A stretch of 64,000 bases of DNA from Bacteroidota bacterium. Its GTDB lineage: Bacteria > Bacteroidota > Bacteroidia > Chitinophagales > Saprospiraceae. The position numbers and the translations under genes were made by a program. Every line of letters begins with the position of its first letter. Positions within the stretch are counted from its first letter, which is position 1. The DNA lies in the NCBI GenBank assembly GCA_017858735.1, contig JAFMBH010000010.1:1-64000 (forward strand). Direction: 5' to 3'. Positions 8,004-16,481 of this stretch are shown piece by piece. Below the pieces are notes generated by a model that saw only the letters and a list, made by a program, of their open reading frames with translations, did not search any database and had not been told where the DNA came from.

Positions 8004-9767
8004 ATGATTGAAATGAAATTCTTTTTGTTAGCCCCCCTAGCTATTTTGACCCTCTTTTCATCGTCTTGTAGAAGAGAAGAACAGTCAAGTATGCACAAAA
8101 GATCCTTTAATGAGGTATCTATTCGACTCGAAGCTGAGCCAGACAGATTAAATCCACTGCTTAGCACCATTTCTTATTCGAGACAGGTTTTTGATCCTTT
8201 GCATTTGTATTTAATGAATTATGACCCAACTACTTTGGTATTAGTTCCACAATTGTTAAAGGAGACCCCGAAAATTGAATTAATTAAAAATGGCGTTTTC
8301 GAAGGGGGAACTAAATATAGTTTCGAAATCAGGGAAGAAGCGGTCTGGGACGATGGTAAGCCAGTTATGGCTGCTGATTATGAAGCCACATTAAAATTGA
8401 TTTTTAATCCCTTCCTGCCTACCCTTGGTTACAGAACTTTTTTGGAAAATATCCAGTCATTTGATATAGATAAAATGAATCCTAAAAAATTCACTATCAT
8501 ATTAAATGATACGTATTTTGCCGGACTAGAATCTCTGACGAATGTGGTTCCTGTACTTCCAAAACATATTTTTGACGCGGATAATAGTCTGGATACCGTT
8601 TCATTATTAAAACTAATTAGTGACCCGTCACCAGAAAATCAACTTAAAAATTATCCATTCATTAAGGATTTTGCAGATTATTATTTAGGGGAATTTTTTA
8701 GCAGAAATCCGGAAGGCGTTAATGGGGCAGGGCCTTATAAGTTAGTGTCCTGGCTGTCGGGTCAGGAAATATTATTAGAAAAAAAACAAGCCTGGTGGGG
8801 GGATAAACTCGCAACGGATAATGCCGCTTTTCAAGCTTTTCCCGATAAGTTGTTATTTAAGATTATTCCCGACCCTGTTTCTGCATTGGCTGCTTTAAAA
8901 AATGAGGAAATAGATGTTATGCAAAATATTGCTCCGGAAGATTTTCTGGATTTAACGTCAGACAGCACAACAAAAGCACATTTTTCTTTCTATACCCCTT
9001 CTTCTTTAAGTAGTTATTATATTTCCTTAAATACCAGATTGCCTATTCTTTCTGACAAGAAAGTGAGAAGAGCCTTCGCTCATGCGATTGATGTAGATGA
9101 ACTTATCAAAAATGTTTTTATTGGTTTCGGTACAAGATGCGCAACACCATTGCACCCAAGTTCGGCAGAATATAATGCAGACCTTAAGCCCATAACCTTT
9201 TCTATTGAGAAAGCTAAAAAATTATTGGCTGAAGCTGGCTGGAGCGATACGGATAAAGATGGTATATTAGATAAAAAAATTGGGGGCAAAAAGACTGCCC
9301 TGCGCGTTAAATATTTAGCAAACGCCAGTAAAGCTAGTTCTATGACGCTTGCCGAACTTATAAAAAGTAATGCAAGAAAAGCAGGCATAGATGTAGTTAT
9401 CGATGCTAAAGATGCTAATACACTCCTTGATAAATTGCGTAGCAGGGAATTCGAAATGATTTCAGCAGGTCGTTCTATCACACCCCAGTGGAGTCCTTCA
9501 CAAAATTGGCGAACCGATGCGGATAATCGAAGTGGTTTTGGCAATGAAAAAACAGATGAATGGATTGATGCATTGGAAAGAGAGCCTAATCAATCTAAAA
9601 GATGGGTGATTTCAAAAAAGCTTCAGGCAGAAATTTATGAAGAGCAACCTGAAATCATGTTGTTTTGCCCACAGGAGCGTTTGGTTATTCATAAAAGATT
9701 TGAAGCAGTCTCCACAGCGGTATGGCCCGGCTTTCATCCTGTAGCTTTTAAACTCATTAAAGACTAA
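8004..9767 (+). CDS. ABC transporter substrate-binding lipoprotein (SBP family 5)
   Basis: A 587-residue extracytoplasmic solute-binding protein of the peptide/nickel type (family 5, OppA/DppA fold). It would capture a peptide or similar solute for the two permeases encoded right downstream. A lipoprotein signal ends at Cys22 (LFSSSC); ATG8013 (MKFF) is an equally good start. Family blocks include EAEPDRLNPLLS near the mature N-terminus, WDDGKPVMAADYEATLKLIF, GAGPYKLVSW, KVRRAFAHAIDVDELI and AKKLLAEAGW. The C-terminus holds the usual lobe with EQPEIMLFCPQ. The first permease starts 9 bp later. The solute cannot be named from sequence. Confidence 0.92.
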   Translation: MIEMKFFLLAPLAILTLFSSSCRREEQSSMHKRSFNEVSIRLEAEPDRLNPLLSTISYSRQVFDPLHLYLMNYDPTTLVLVPQLLKETPKIELIKNGVFEGGTKYSFEIREEAVWDDGKPVMAADYEATLKLIFNPFLPTLGYRTFLENIQSFDIDKMNPKKFTIILNDTYFAGLESLTNVVPVLPKHIFDADNSLDTVSLLKLISDPSPENQLKNYPFIKDFADYYLGEFFSRNPEGVNGAGPYKLVSWLSGQEILLEKKQAWWGDKLATDNAAFQAFPDKLLFKIIPDPVSALAALKNEEIDVMQNIAPEDFLDLTSDSTTKAHFSFYTPSSLSSYYISLNTRLPILSDKKVRRAFAHAIDVDELIKNVFIGFGTRCATPLHPSSAEYNADLKPITFSIEKAKKLLAEAGWSDTDKDGILDKKIGGKKTALRVKYLANASKASSMTLAELIKSNARKAGIDVVIDAKDANTLLDKLRSREFEMISAGRSITPQWSPSQNWRTDADNRSGFGNEKTDEWIDALEREPNQSKRWVISKKLQAEIYEEQPEIMLFCPQERLVIHKRFEAVSTAVWPGFHPVAFKLIKD

Positions 9768-9776
9768 AGAGGTGCT

Positions 9777-11180
9777 ATGCTAACTTATTTATTAAAAAGA
9801 ATTAGCACCCTGTTTTTGTCTTTATGGATTATATCTGTCTGCCTTTTTTTTCTTCAGAAAAATGCCTCTGTTGATTTGGTTATGCTTCAAAACAAAGCAA
9901 GATCAAACGGTTCGTTTTACGTTCATCCGCTGTCAGCAGAAAAGGTCTATAGAGCTGAAGCTGTAAGGTTAAACTTAGACAAACCTCTTTTTTATTTTTC
10001 TGTGCAGTCCGCTATGTTTCCTGACACTTTTTATAAAGTGCAGTATCCTGAAGCAATAAAAATTCAAAAAAAATTATTACTGGAAACTGGTGACTGGGCT
10101 TTGGTCCAAACTTATTACCAGTCATTAACGGCATTTTACGAAAAAGTTGAGCAAACTGAAAATAGCACATTATCTATCTTCTGGAAACAGCAATTACAAG
10201 AAATGGCCAATACTTCTGACTTGTCGGCGGTAAAAACTGCTTGTCAAGTTTCAGACGAAATGAGGGAGCCTTACATCGAAGAAATAAGGAAAATAGAGAA
10301 CCTGGTGAATCGCTTGTCTTACCAAAAACCTTCTTTTTTTGCATGGCTTCCTTCTCCCAGATGGAATGGTCCCGACAATCAGTTTCATAACTGGTTCAGT
10401 AAGGTCACCAAAGGGGATGTAGGCACTTCTTCCAGAGATGGCCGGCCCGTAATGGATAAATTAATGGAAGCCATTCCCTGGACATTGTGGGTGAATGGAT
10501 TGGCTATACTTCTGGCTTATATGATTGCCATGCCTTTAGGGATTTTAATGGCGATCCTTCCCAAGAGGAAGTGGTTGAAATCGATAAATAATATTTTACT
10601 TGCTCTGTATGCTCTACCAGCTTTTTGGGTGGGTAGTTTGTTATTGTTTCAGGCTACTTTGCCAGAATATGGGTTTTCCTTTTTCAGCATTAGCGGTTGG
10701 TCCAACCTTCAACGAGAGGGAGGATTTTTAAGTCAACCGATTCCTTTTTTACTTCAATTAAGCCTTCCCGTTTTTTGTATGGCTTATGGTCTGGCGGCCT
10801 ATTTAACGAGTTACATGCAGTCAACATTTTCGAAAGTTCTCAATGAACCCTACCTGCTGTTTGCTAAAACAAAAGGGTTGTCCAAGGCACGGCTTTATTT
10901 CATACACGCACTTCCAAATGCTCTTTTACCACAAATCGTTTTTGTTGCCGGCATCATTCCTGCTTTAATTACGGGTTCCGTGGTTATTGAGGTTATATTT
11001 AATGTTCCCGGTATGGGCAGATTATTTATAGATTCAATGCTCAGCCAGGATTGGACTACGGTTTACTCTTTTGTTTTACTTGTTTCTATACTTACTGCGG
11101 CGGGACTCATTCTGTCAGATATACTGCTTGTTGTCACCGATCCAAGAATTCGATTAACCAGGGAAAATAAAAACGAATGA
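9777..11180 (+). CDS. ABC transporter permease, DppB-like, with large periplasmic insertion
   Basis: The first membrane subunit of a peptide-type ABC importer. TM1 is at residues ~9-27. The conserved permease domain begins at ~235 (WTLWVNGLAILLAYMIAMP) and holds five more membrane segments. The EAA-type coupling loop is near KTKGLSKARLYFIHALPNALLP, and the family end GSVVIEVIFNVPGMGRLF is present. At 467 residues it is clearly longer than the ~310-340 usual for DppB. The extra length lies in the loop between TM1 and TM2 (about residues 30-234), which looks helical and soluble. It overlaps the next permease by 4 bp (ATGA), so the two are probably translationally coupled. Confidence 0.9.
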   Translation: MLTYLLKRISTLFLSLWIISVCLFFLQKNASVDLVMLQNKARSNGSFYVHPLSAEKVYRAEAVRLNLDKPLFYFSVQSAMFPDTFYKVQYPEAIKIQKKLLLETGDWALVQTYYQSLTAFYEKVEQTENSTLSIFWKQQLQEMANTSDLSAVKTACQVSDEMREPYIEEIRKIENLVNRLSYQKPSFFAWLPSPRWNGPDNQFHNWFSKVTKGDVGTSSRDGRPVMDKLMEAIPWTLWVNGLAILLAYMIAMPLGILMAILPKRKWLKSINNILLALYALPAFWVGSLLLFQATLPEYGFSFFSISGWSNLQREGGFLSQPIPFLLQLSLPVFCMAYGLAAYLTSYMQSTFSKVLNEPYLLFAKTKGLSKARLYFIHALPNALLPQIVFVAGIIPALITGSVVIEVIFNVPGMGRLFIDSMLSQDWTTVYSFVLLVSILTAAGLILSDILLVVTDPRIRLTRENKNE

Positions 11181-12325
11181 AGTTAAAAATCTTTTTTTCT
11201 CTGGTTCTTTTCCTTGCTGTTTTTGGTGATTGGATAGCCAATGAAAAACCGGTTTATTGCCAATATCAGGGAAAAGCATACTTCCCACTAATAGAAGTCC
11301 CATTTGTAAAACTGGGATGGGTAGATTGGCCAGCAGATTTTCAAAATGATAACTGGAGTAATTTACCCTATGAAAAAGTAATTAAAACACTCATTCCCTA
11401 CAGTCCTGAAACCATAGACAGGAATAATCTTGGATTAAAAAGTCCATTTGCGGCTCAAAATACAAATGGATATCGGGAGAGGCATTGGATGGGAACAGAT
11501 AGAATTGGAAGGGATGTTCTGGCTGGTTGGCTCAGAGGGTTTAGACTGGCATTGAGTATTGGGCTTTTATCGATTTCTATCGCGGGCATTTTAGGTATAT
11601 TTATGGGCGGCTTAGCAGGCTTTTATGGCAACGATCGGTTTCATTTACCTGTTTATAAGGGCTTTTTTTTACTATTTTGGTTGGTCGGCTTTCTTTACTG
11701 GATATATCAAGGTTTTGAGACGAATGGAAGCAATTTAAGTATTTTAATTTGGTTAGGTATCTGGCTGATCATTGGTGTCCTAGTGTATTATATGCCAGTT
11801 ATAGGTAAAAGGATTGCTTTACCCATAGACTGGATGATAAGTTTAATTATTCAGGCCATAGATGCCATTCCGGCGCTATTTTTTTTACTCGCCTTGTTAC
11901 CATTGATTGAAAATCCAGGTTTATTTCATGTTATTATACTTATTGCTTTCATAAGATGGACGGGAATAGCTCGATTGGTAAGAGCAGAATTTTTAAGAAT
12001 AAGGGATTTGGAATATATTCAGGCGGCGCACCTTTTAGGAATAAAGAATTTTCATATTTGCTGGAAGCATATTTTGCCTAATGCCATGGGTTCTGTTTGG
12101 ATAACTTTTGCTTATAGTTTTGCCGGAGCTATTTTGCTGGAGGCTTATTTAGGATATTTAGGCATTGGAATGCCTGCGGGTACCATTAGTTGGGGTAGCC
12201 AAATGCAACAAGTAAGGGAAAATCCAGCCGCCTGGTGGTTAGCGGTGTTTCCAGGATTAGCCATTTTTTTAATGCTATTTAGCCTTCAAAAAATGGGGGA
12301 GAAATTAGAATCTAAGGTTTCTTAA
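11177..12325 (+). CDS. ABC transporter permease, DppC-like, with extra membrane segments
   Basis: The second membrane subunit of the peptide-type importer. After TM1 (residues ~5-20) comes a ~100-residue periplasmic part ending in the family motif HWMGTDRIGRDVLAGWL (103-119). The coupling loop is AAHLLGIKNFHICWKHILPNA near residue 290, cut here as AAHLLGIKNF and HILPNA, and the end has LGYLGIGMPAGTISWG. Two additional hydrophobic stretches at ~163-178 and ~188-205 lie between the normal TM2 and TM3, so it probably has eight rather than six membrane spans. No ATPase gene (DppD/DppF type) is adjacent; the ATPases must be encoded elsewhere. Confidence 0.9.
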   Translation: MKLKIFFSLVLFLAVFGDWIANEKPVYCQYQGKAYFPLIEVPFVKLGWVDWPADFQNDNWSNLPYEKVIKTLIPYSPETIDRNNLGLKSPFAAQNTNGYRERHWMGTDRIGRDVLAGWLRGFRLALSIGLLSISIAGILGIFMGGLAGFYGNDRFHLPVYKGFFLLFWLVGFLYWIYQGFETNGSNLSILIWLGIWLIIGVLVYYMPVIGKRIALPIDWMISLIIQAIDAIPALFFLLALLPLIENPGLFHVIILIAFIRWTGIARLVRAEFLRIRDLEYIQAAHLLGIKNFHICWKHILPNAMGSVWITFAYSFAGAILLEAYLGYLGIGMPAGTISWGSQMQQVRENPAAWWLAVFPGLAIFLMLFSLQKMGEKLESKVS

Positions 12326-12515
12326 CGCCTTGGTTTGGGTAATATTTTATCTTGCTTTTTTTCGAGAAAAGTCTTGTTTCAGCTTGTTTTTTAAGGGCAT
12401 TATTCTTCCGGAATTCTGCCGTTTGATTCATTGCGGGACACCCTGATTTTCTATTACAGCCAGTGTAAATGGTAGAAAGGATTAAAATCATTATAAAAAA
12501 GATGCGATTTTTCAT
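12312..12515 (-). CDS. Small predicted lipoprotein
   Basis: A 67-residue protein with a short signal peptide and a lipobox ending at Cys20 (IYTGC). The mature part is only ~48 residues, basic, and starts CNRKSGCPAMNQ. Bacteroidota genomes often encode such tiny lipoproteins with a GCP motif just after the lipidated Cys and a Lys-rich tail that has LFSKK-like blocks, so I regard it as real although short. Its 3' end overlaps the convergent permease gene by 14 bp. No function is known to me. Confidence 0.6.
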   Translation of the reverse strand: MKNRIFFIMILILSTIYTGCNRKSGCPAMNQTAEFRKNNALKKQAETRLFSKKSKIKYYPNQGVKKP

Positions 12516-12530
12516 GAAAATTAATTACAA

Positions 12531-12563
12531 TTGATTGATATTTCGTAGAATATGCTATATTTG
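12531..12563 (+). promoter_or_regulatory. Candidate Bacteroidota promoter for the HU gene
   Basis: TATATTTG at 12556-12563 fits the -7 consensus TAnnTTTG. A TTGATTG stretch at 12531-12537 offers possible -33 boxes with spacings of 22 or 18, so the -33 is less certain than the -7. The leader to the HU start codon would be about 110 bases. Confidence 0.5.
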
Positions 12564-12677
12564 TTTTGTAAAAATAGGAATTAATGAATTAAGTTGTGCT
12601 TGATTTATCTAATTATTATGCTTACATTTATTGACTTATTTTTTAAAGGGAAAATTAAACTTAAAAAACTATTTTAA

Positions 12678-12950
12678 ATGAACAAGGGAGATCTTATTAA
12701 CAAAATTGCATCAAGTGCAAAAATCACAAAGGTACAAGCTACTGACGCGTTAAATGCTGTAGTAGAAGGAATTGGACAAGAGCTTAAAGAAGGTGGTAAA
12801 GTAACACTTATTGGCTTTGGTACTTTTTCTGTTTCACACAGAGAAGCAAGAAGTGGTCGTAACCCAAGAACGGGTGAAACTTTAACTATTGAAAGTAAAA
12901 ATTCAGTGAAGTTTAAAGCAGGTAAAGAATTATCTGATGCTGTAAATTAA
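12678..12950 (+). CDS. HU family DNA-binding protein
   Basis: A 90-residue histone-like protein that bends DNA as a dimer and compacts the nucleoid. It has the full HU layout: helices with MNKGDLINKIASSAKITK and the turn GKVTLIGFGTFSV. The beta-arm carries the signature GRNPRTGE, including the proline at the arm tip, and the C-terminal FKAGKELSDAVN is present. The length is that of canonical HU. It stands alone, with its own predicted promoter upstream and a strong hairpin terminator about 30 bp downstream. Confidence 0.97.
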   Translation: MNKGDLINKIASSAKITKVQATDALNAVVEGIGQELKEGGKVTLIGFGTFSVSHREARSGRNPRTGETLTIESKNSVKFKAGKELSDAVN

Positions 12951-12980
12951 GCAGAAGGATAAACCTTGAACTACAAGAAA

Positions 12981-13014
12981 AAAAGGGCAATCTTTATTAA
13001 TAGATTGCCCTTTT
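12981..13014 (+). terminator. Intrinsic terminator after the HU gene
   Basis: A perfect 13-bp stem (AAAAGGGCAATCT at 12981-12993 with AGATTGCCCTTTT at 13002-13014) encloses an 8-base loop. The T run at the end of the stem and the following GATTTTTG make a good rho-independent terminator. The A run at the other side could let it work on the minus strand as well. Confidence 0.9.
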
Positions 13015-13054
13015 GATTTTTGCTTCCCGTTATTAAATTAAATAATACAGCGTC

Positions 13055-14203
13055 ATGAAATTTGGTACTAAAGCGATTCATGCAGGCGTTGAGCCGGACC
13101 CAGCGACAGGAGCGGTGATGACCCCCATTTATCAAACATCAACGTATGCACAATCCTCCCCAGGTGTGCATAAAGGATATGAATATGCCAGAACAGGGAA
13201 TCCTACCCGCACCGTTTTGGAAAATAATCTGGCCGCATTGGAAAATGGTAAATTCGGTATCTGTTTTAGTAGTGGCCTCGCCGCTATGGATGCGGTAATC
13301 AGACTTTTACAGCCAGGCGACGAAGTGCTGGCTTGTGATGATTTATATGGAGGTTCATACAGATTGTTAACGAAGGTGCATGGTGGTTTTGGCATTAAAA
13401 GTAGGTTCGTAGGTATGAATAATCTAACGGCTTTTGAGTCTGCTATCAGACCCGAAACTAAGTTAATATGGATTGAAACGCCAACGAACCCAATGTTGAA
13501 TATCGTAGATATTTTAGCCATTTGTGATATAGCAAAGAAAAAGGGAATATTAACCTGTGTTGATAATACTTTCGCTTCTCCCTACCTGCAAAATCCGCTC
13601 GATTTGGGCGCAGATATTGTGCTTCATTCCGCTACTAAATACATAGGTGGACATTCCGATGCAGTTCACGGTGCCGTAGTAACCAATAGTGAGGTGTATG
13701 CTCAAAAATTGAAGTTTATTCAAAATGCTGTGGGTGCCGTTCCCGGTCCACAAGATTGTTTTTTGATTTTACGCGGCATTAAAACATTACACATACGCGT
13801 GGAGAGGGCCTGCCAAAATGCAGCTAAAATCGCCGATTTTCTTAGGTCTCATTCAAAAATCAAACAAGTATTTTACCCTGGTTTCATAGATCATCCAGGT
13901 CATGATATCGCCGCTTCCCAAATGAGGCATTTCGGTGGTATGGTTTCATTTAATTTGTTTACCGATACCCTGGATTATGCTGAAAAATTACTGGCTAATA
14001 CCAAATTGTTTACTTTGGCAGAATCATTAGGAGGCGTTGAATCTTTAATTGGGCACCCGGCTACAATGACCCATGCTTCTATTCCAAAAGAGGACAGACT
14101 TAAAGTTGGTTTGACAGACTCTTTAATTCGACTTAGTGTGGGTATTGAAGACGTCAGTGACTTAATCGATGACTTAAATGAGGCTATTGACCATTTACCC
14201 TGA
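13055..14203 (+). CDS. Cys/Met metabolism PLP enzyme (cystathionine gamma-synthase or beta/gamma-lyase)
   Basis: A 382-residue fold-type I PLP enzyme of the trans-sulfuration family. The PLP lysine is K195 in HSATKYIGGH, and phosphate-binding and substrate residues are visible in YARTGNPTR, FSSGLAAMDA, WIETPTNP and VDNTFASPYLQ. The C-terminal end has ESLGGVESLIGHPATMTH. In the cytoplasm the family either makes cystathionine from an activated homoserine and cysteine or splits cystathionine. The sequence alone does not separate MetB from MetC/CTH activity. It stands between the HU terminator and dprA with an ~86-bp gap, so it is probably monocistronic or weakly linked to dprA. Confidence 0.9.
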   Translation: MKFGTKAIHAGVEPDPATGAVMTPIYQTSTYAQSSPGVHKGYEYARTGNPTRTVLENNLAALENGKFGICFSSGLAAMDAVIRLLQPGDEVLACDDLYGGSYRLLTKVHGGFGIKSRFVGMNNLTAFESAIRPETKLIWIETPTNPMLNIVDILAICDIAKKKGILTCVDNTFASPYLQNPLDLGADIVLHSATKYIGGHSDAVHGAVVTNSEVYAQKLKFIQNAVGAVPGPQDCFLILRGIKTLHIRVERACQNAAKIADFLRSHSKIKQVFYPGFIDHPGHDIAASQMRHFGGMVSFNLFTDTLDYAEKLLANTKLFTLAESLGGVESLIGHPATMTHASIPKEDRLKVGLTDSLIRLSVGIEDVSDLIDDLNEAIDHLP

Positions 14204-14289
14204 TTTTTTTTGACCTTACTTTTCTTTATTCCCTTAACCAAATATCTACGCCTTTACGCCTGATTTTTTAACCAATCAGTTTGCGTATT

Positions 14290-15378
14290 ATGGAAGATTA
14301 TATGTTGTTTGCCGTAGGGTTAACAAAAGTTCACCATGTTGGTCCAGTGCTGGGTCGACAACTTATTCATTATTGTGGAACGCCCGAGGAGGTTTTTAAT
14401 GCTTCCGCCAGGCAACTATTGAAGATTCCAGGTGTTGGGAATAATATTGTCAATGAAATTCGTTCCCGAAAAGTACTCGACATCGCGGAACAGGAATTAA
14501 AGGTTTGTGAAGAAAAAAAAATAAAAGTACACTATTTTAAGTCTCCCGATTACCCTTCCCGATTAGCTGTTTTACCGGATAGCCCCATTGTGTTATATCA
14601 ACAGGGGCATCTCGACTGGGAAGATAGGTTTATCTTGTCGGTCGTCGGCACCAGAAAACCCTCTCCTCATGGCATTGAAGCGTTGGGAAAAATTTTAGAG
14701 GGTTTAAAACCGTTTAACCCCATTATTGTCAGCGGTCTGGCATTTGGCATTGATGCGGCCGCTCATCTGTTTTGCCTTAAAAATGATCTGCGCACCGTAG
14801 GCGTTATCGCCCATGGTCTCGGAAGTGTTTATCCGGCAGATCACCGTGAACTGGCAGCTAAAATATCGAAGCAAGGCGCCATTCTTTCCGAATATCCATG
14901 GTCTGTGAGGGCTGAAAAGGAGTTCTTCCCAATGAGAAATAGAATTATCGCAGGATTAAGTGACGGTGTGTTAGTGGTTGAAACGGCTGAAAGAGGTGGT
15001 TCCATGATAACTGCCCAACTAGCTAATGATTACCACAAGGAGGTCATGGCTTTGCCTGGTAGAATATCAGATAAATGGTCATCAGGTTGTTTGAAAATGA
15101 TTAAAAATCAAGAGGCTTCTCTTGTTTCAGCTTCTCAAGACATCGTTCGGATTCTTCAATGGGAAGAGTCACAGGAAAAACAAATGATTATTCCTTTTTT
15201 GGAACCACAAGAAATATTTTTATTAGATTTATACGCTGATGCCCATCCTATTTCTTTGGAATATCTTTTTATTCATGCTCAGCTTTCTATTGGATCGTTA
15301 ACACAACTTTTGCTGAATATGGAATTTAAAGGCTTGATTAAAGAATTACCAGGAAAAAGGTATCTAAAATTAATATAA
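14290..15378 (+). CDS. dprA: DNA-processing protein DprA
   Basis: DprA loads RecA onto incoming single-stranded DNA during natural transformation. It has an N-terminal helix-hairpin-helix/SAM-like part (LLKIPGVGNNIV), then the Rossmann-like Smf domain. Its signature blocks are VVGTRKPSPHG, IVSGLAFGIDAAAH, GLGSVYPADHREL, FPMRNRIIAGLSDGVLVVE and GGSMITAQLAND. A C-terminal winged-helix segment (AQLSIGSLTQLLLNMEFKG) closes the protein. The ATG at 14290 is preferred over the TTG at 14281. The stop codon overlaps the start of the alkaline-phosphatase-like gene by one base (TAATG), so translation is likely coupled. Competence itself cannot be judged from this gene alone. Confidence 0.96.
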   Translation: MEDYMLFAVGLTKVHHVGPVLGRQLIHYCGTPEEVFNASARQLLKIPGVGNNIVNEIRSRKVLDIAEQELKVCEEKKIKVHYFKSPDYPSRLAVLPDSPIVLYQQGHLDWEDRFILSVVGTRKPSPHGIEALGKILEGLKPFNPIIVSGLAFGIDAAAHLFCLKNDLRTVGVIAHGLGSVYPADHRELAAKISKQGAILSEYPWSVRAEKEFFPMRNRIIAGLSDGVLVVETAERGGSMITAQLANDYHKEVMALPGRISDKWSSGCLKMIKNQEASLVSASQDIVRILQWEESQEKQMIIPFLEPQEIFLLDLYADAHPISLEYLFIHAQLSIGSLTQLLLNMEFKGLIKELPGKRYLKLI

Positions 15379-16481
15379 TGAGGATGAATTTTTTAAATAT
15401 CGGGTTTGTTTGTTCGGGATTATTCCTGACACCTTTTATTGGGTCGACGCAAGATTTAATGAAACAGTCGAAACCTGTAAATATCATTTTAATGCTGGCT
15501 GACGGGGTTGGGATAAACCAGATGTCCGGTAGTTTGTACCAGTACAACCATGCACTGTTAGTTGAAAAAATGCCGTTTATAGGGCTTCAGAAAACGAACT
15601 CTTTTAATAGTTTGAATTCTGATCCAGCCGCCGCAGCTACGGCCATTGCCTGCGGGGTGAAATCTTTTGACGGGGCCCTAGGGGTTAATATGGATTCAAT
15701 ATCCATTCCGTCGATAGTGAAAATTGGGGCTGATAATAATATGAAAACGGGGGTAGTTACTACGGCAAGCATGACCCACCTGTCTTCAGCCGCCTTTTGG
15801 GCTCACTCTTCTGCTTATAATAATGAGGAATACATTGCTTCCCAGTTGGCCGGCTCGCCTTTAGATCTTATTATTGGTGGTGGGAAGAAATTTTTCACAG
15901 ACAGACAGGATAAAAAAAATCTACTGGAAGACCTTCAGCGTCAAGGTTATCAGACTTTGTCTATCCTTCCAGAGGAAAAATCTTTCCCAATGGGTGATAT
16001 TACTAAGAAATATGCAGCGTTTACAGCTTTTGATTTGCCTCTTACTGTAATGGAAGGTCGAAAATATTTATCGTCCGCCGTTTCTTTTGCTATTGATTTT
16101 CTAAATACAAAAGATAAGAAAAATGATGGATTCTTTTTATTGGTGAACAGCGCCCAGATTGCTATGGGCGCAAAGCTCAATAACCCTGATTATATGCTGT
16201 CGGAGTATAACAATTTTGATGAAACGCTGGAGAAAGTACTGGATTTTGCTGAAAGGGATAAGGAAACATTGGTCATCGTTACGTCGGCATTTGAAACAGG
16301 AGGATACTCGGTAAACCCAGGATCAACGCGAGAGAAATTACAACATGAATTTACAGGAAAAACAACTACAGGTACGCTCGTACCTGTTTTTTCTCAAGGT
16401 CCGGGCGCTATAATATTCACCGGATTCTTTGAAAATATTGACTTTTTACCGAGATTAAAAGCTTTATTTGGTTGGAATTAA
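15378..16481 (+). CDS. Alkaline-phosphatase-fold protein with the active site lost (predicted pseudoenzyme)
   Basis: A 367-residue protein clearly in the PhoA-type alkaline phosphatase family. It has a hydrophobic N-terminal signal region, the block [58 protein letters not shown] and [11 protein letters not shown]. However, the nucleophile serine (S102 of E. coli PhoA, normally TDSAA) is proline here (SDPAA, P83). Metal ligands are also changed: E322 to N257, D327 to A262, H331 to K266, D369-H370 to A304-F305, and H412 to T330. Only the D51 equivalent (D42) and the Thr near T133 remain. The frame is intact, so this looks like a retained non-catalytic protein. It is probably exported. It follows dprA by a TAATG overlap and converges with lipA (18-bp overlap). 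Confidence 0.85.
   Translation: MRMNFLNIGFVCSGLFLTPFIGSTQDLMKQSKPVNIILMLADGVGINQMSGSLYQYNHALLVEKMPFIGLQKTNSFNSLNSDPAAAATAIACGVKSFDGALGVNMDSISIPSIVKIGADNNMKTGVVTTASMTHLSSAAFWAHSSAYNNEEYIASQLAGSPLDLIIGGGKKFFTDRQDKKNLLEDLQRQGYQTLSILPEEKSFPMGDITKKYAAFTAFDLPLTVMEGRKYLSSAVSFAIDFLNTKDKKNDGFFLLVNSAQIAMGAKLNNPDYMLSEYNNFDETLEKVLDFAERDKETLVIVTSAFETGGYSVNPGSTREKLQHEFTGKTTTGTLVPVFSQGPGAIIFTGFFENIDFLPRLKALFGWN

Noticed and set aside
9080-9544. 154-residue open frame on the - strand inside the binding-protein gene
   Set aside because: It lies fully inside a well-supported gene, with low-complexity Ser/Leu composition and no recognisable motif.
14204-14289. Possible extra gene or frame upstream of dprA
   Set aside because: Only a short pyrimidine-rich spacer is seen; the TTG-led extension of dprA adds three residues that are not family-like.
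15378-16481. Loss of the alkaline phosphatase active site due to sequencing error or frameshift
   Set aside because: The substitutions are spread over more than 240 residues with the family motifs intact on both sides in one frame, so a local error cannot explain them.
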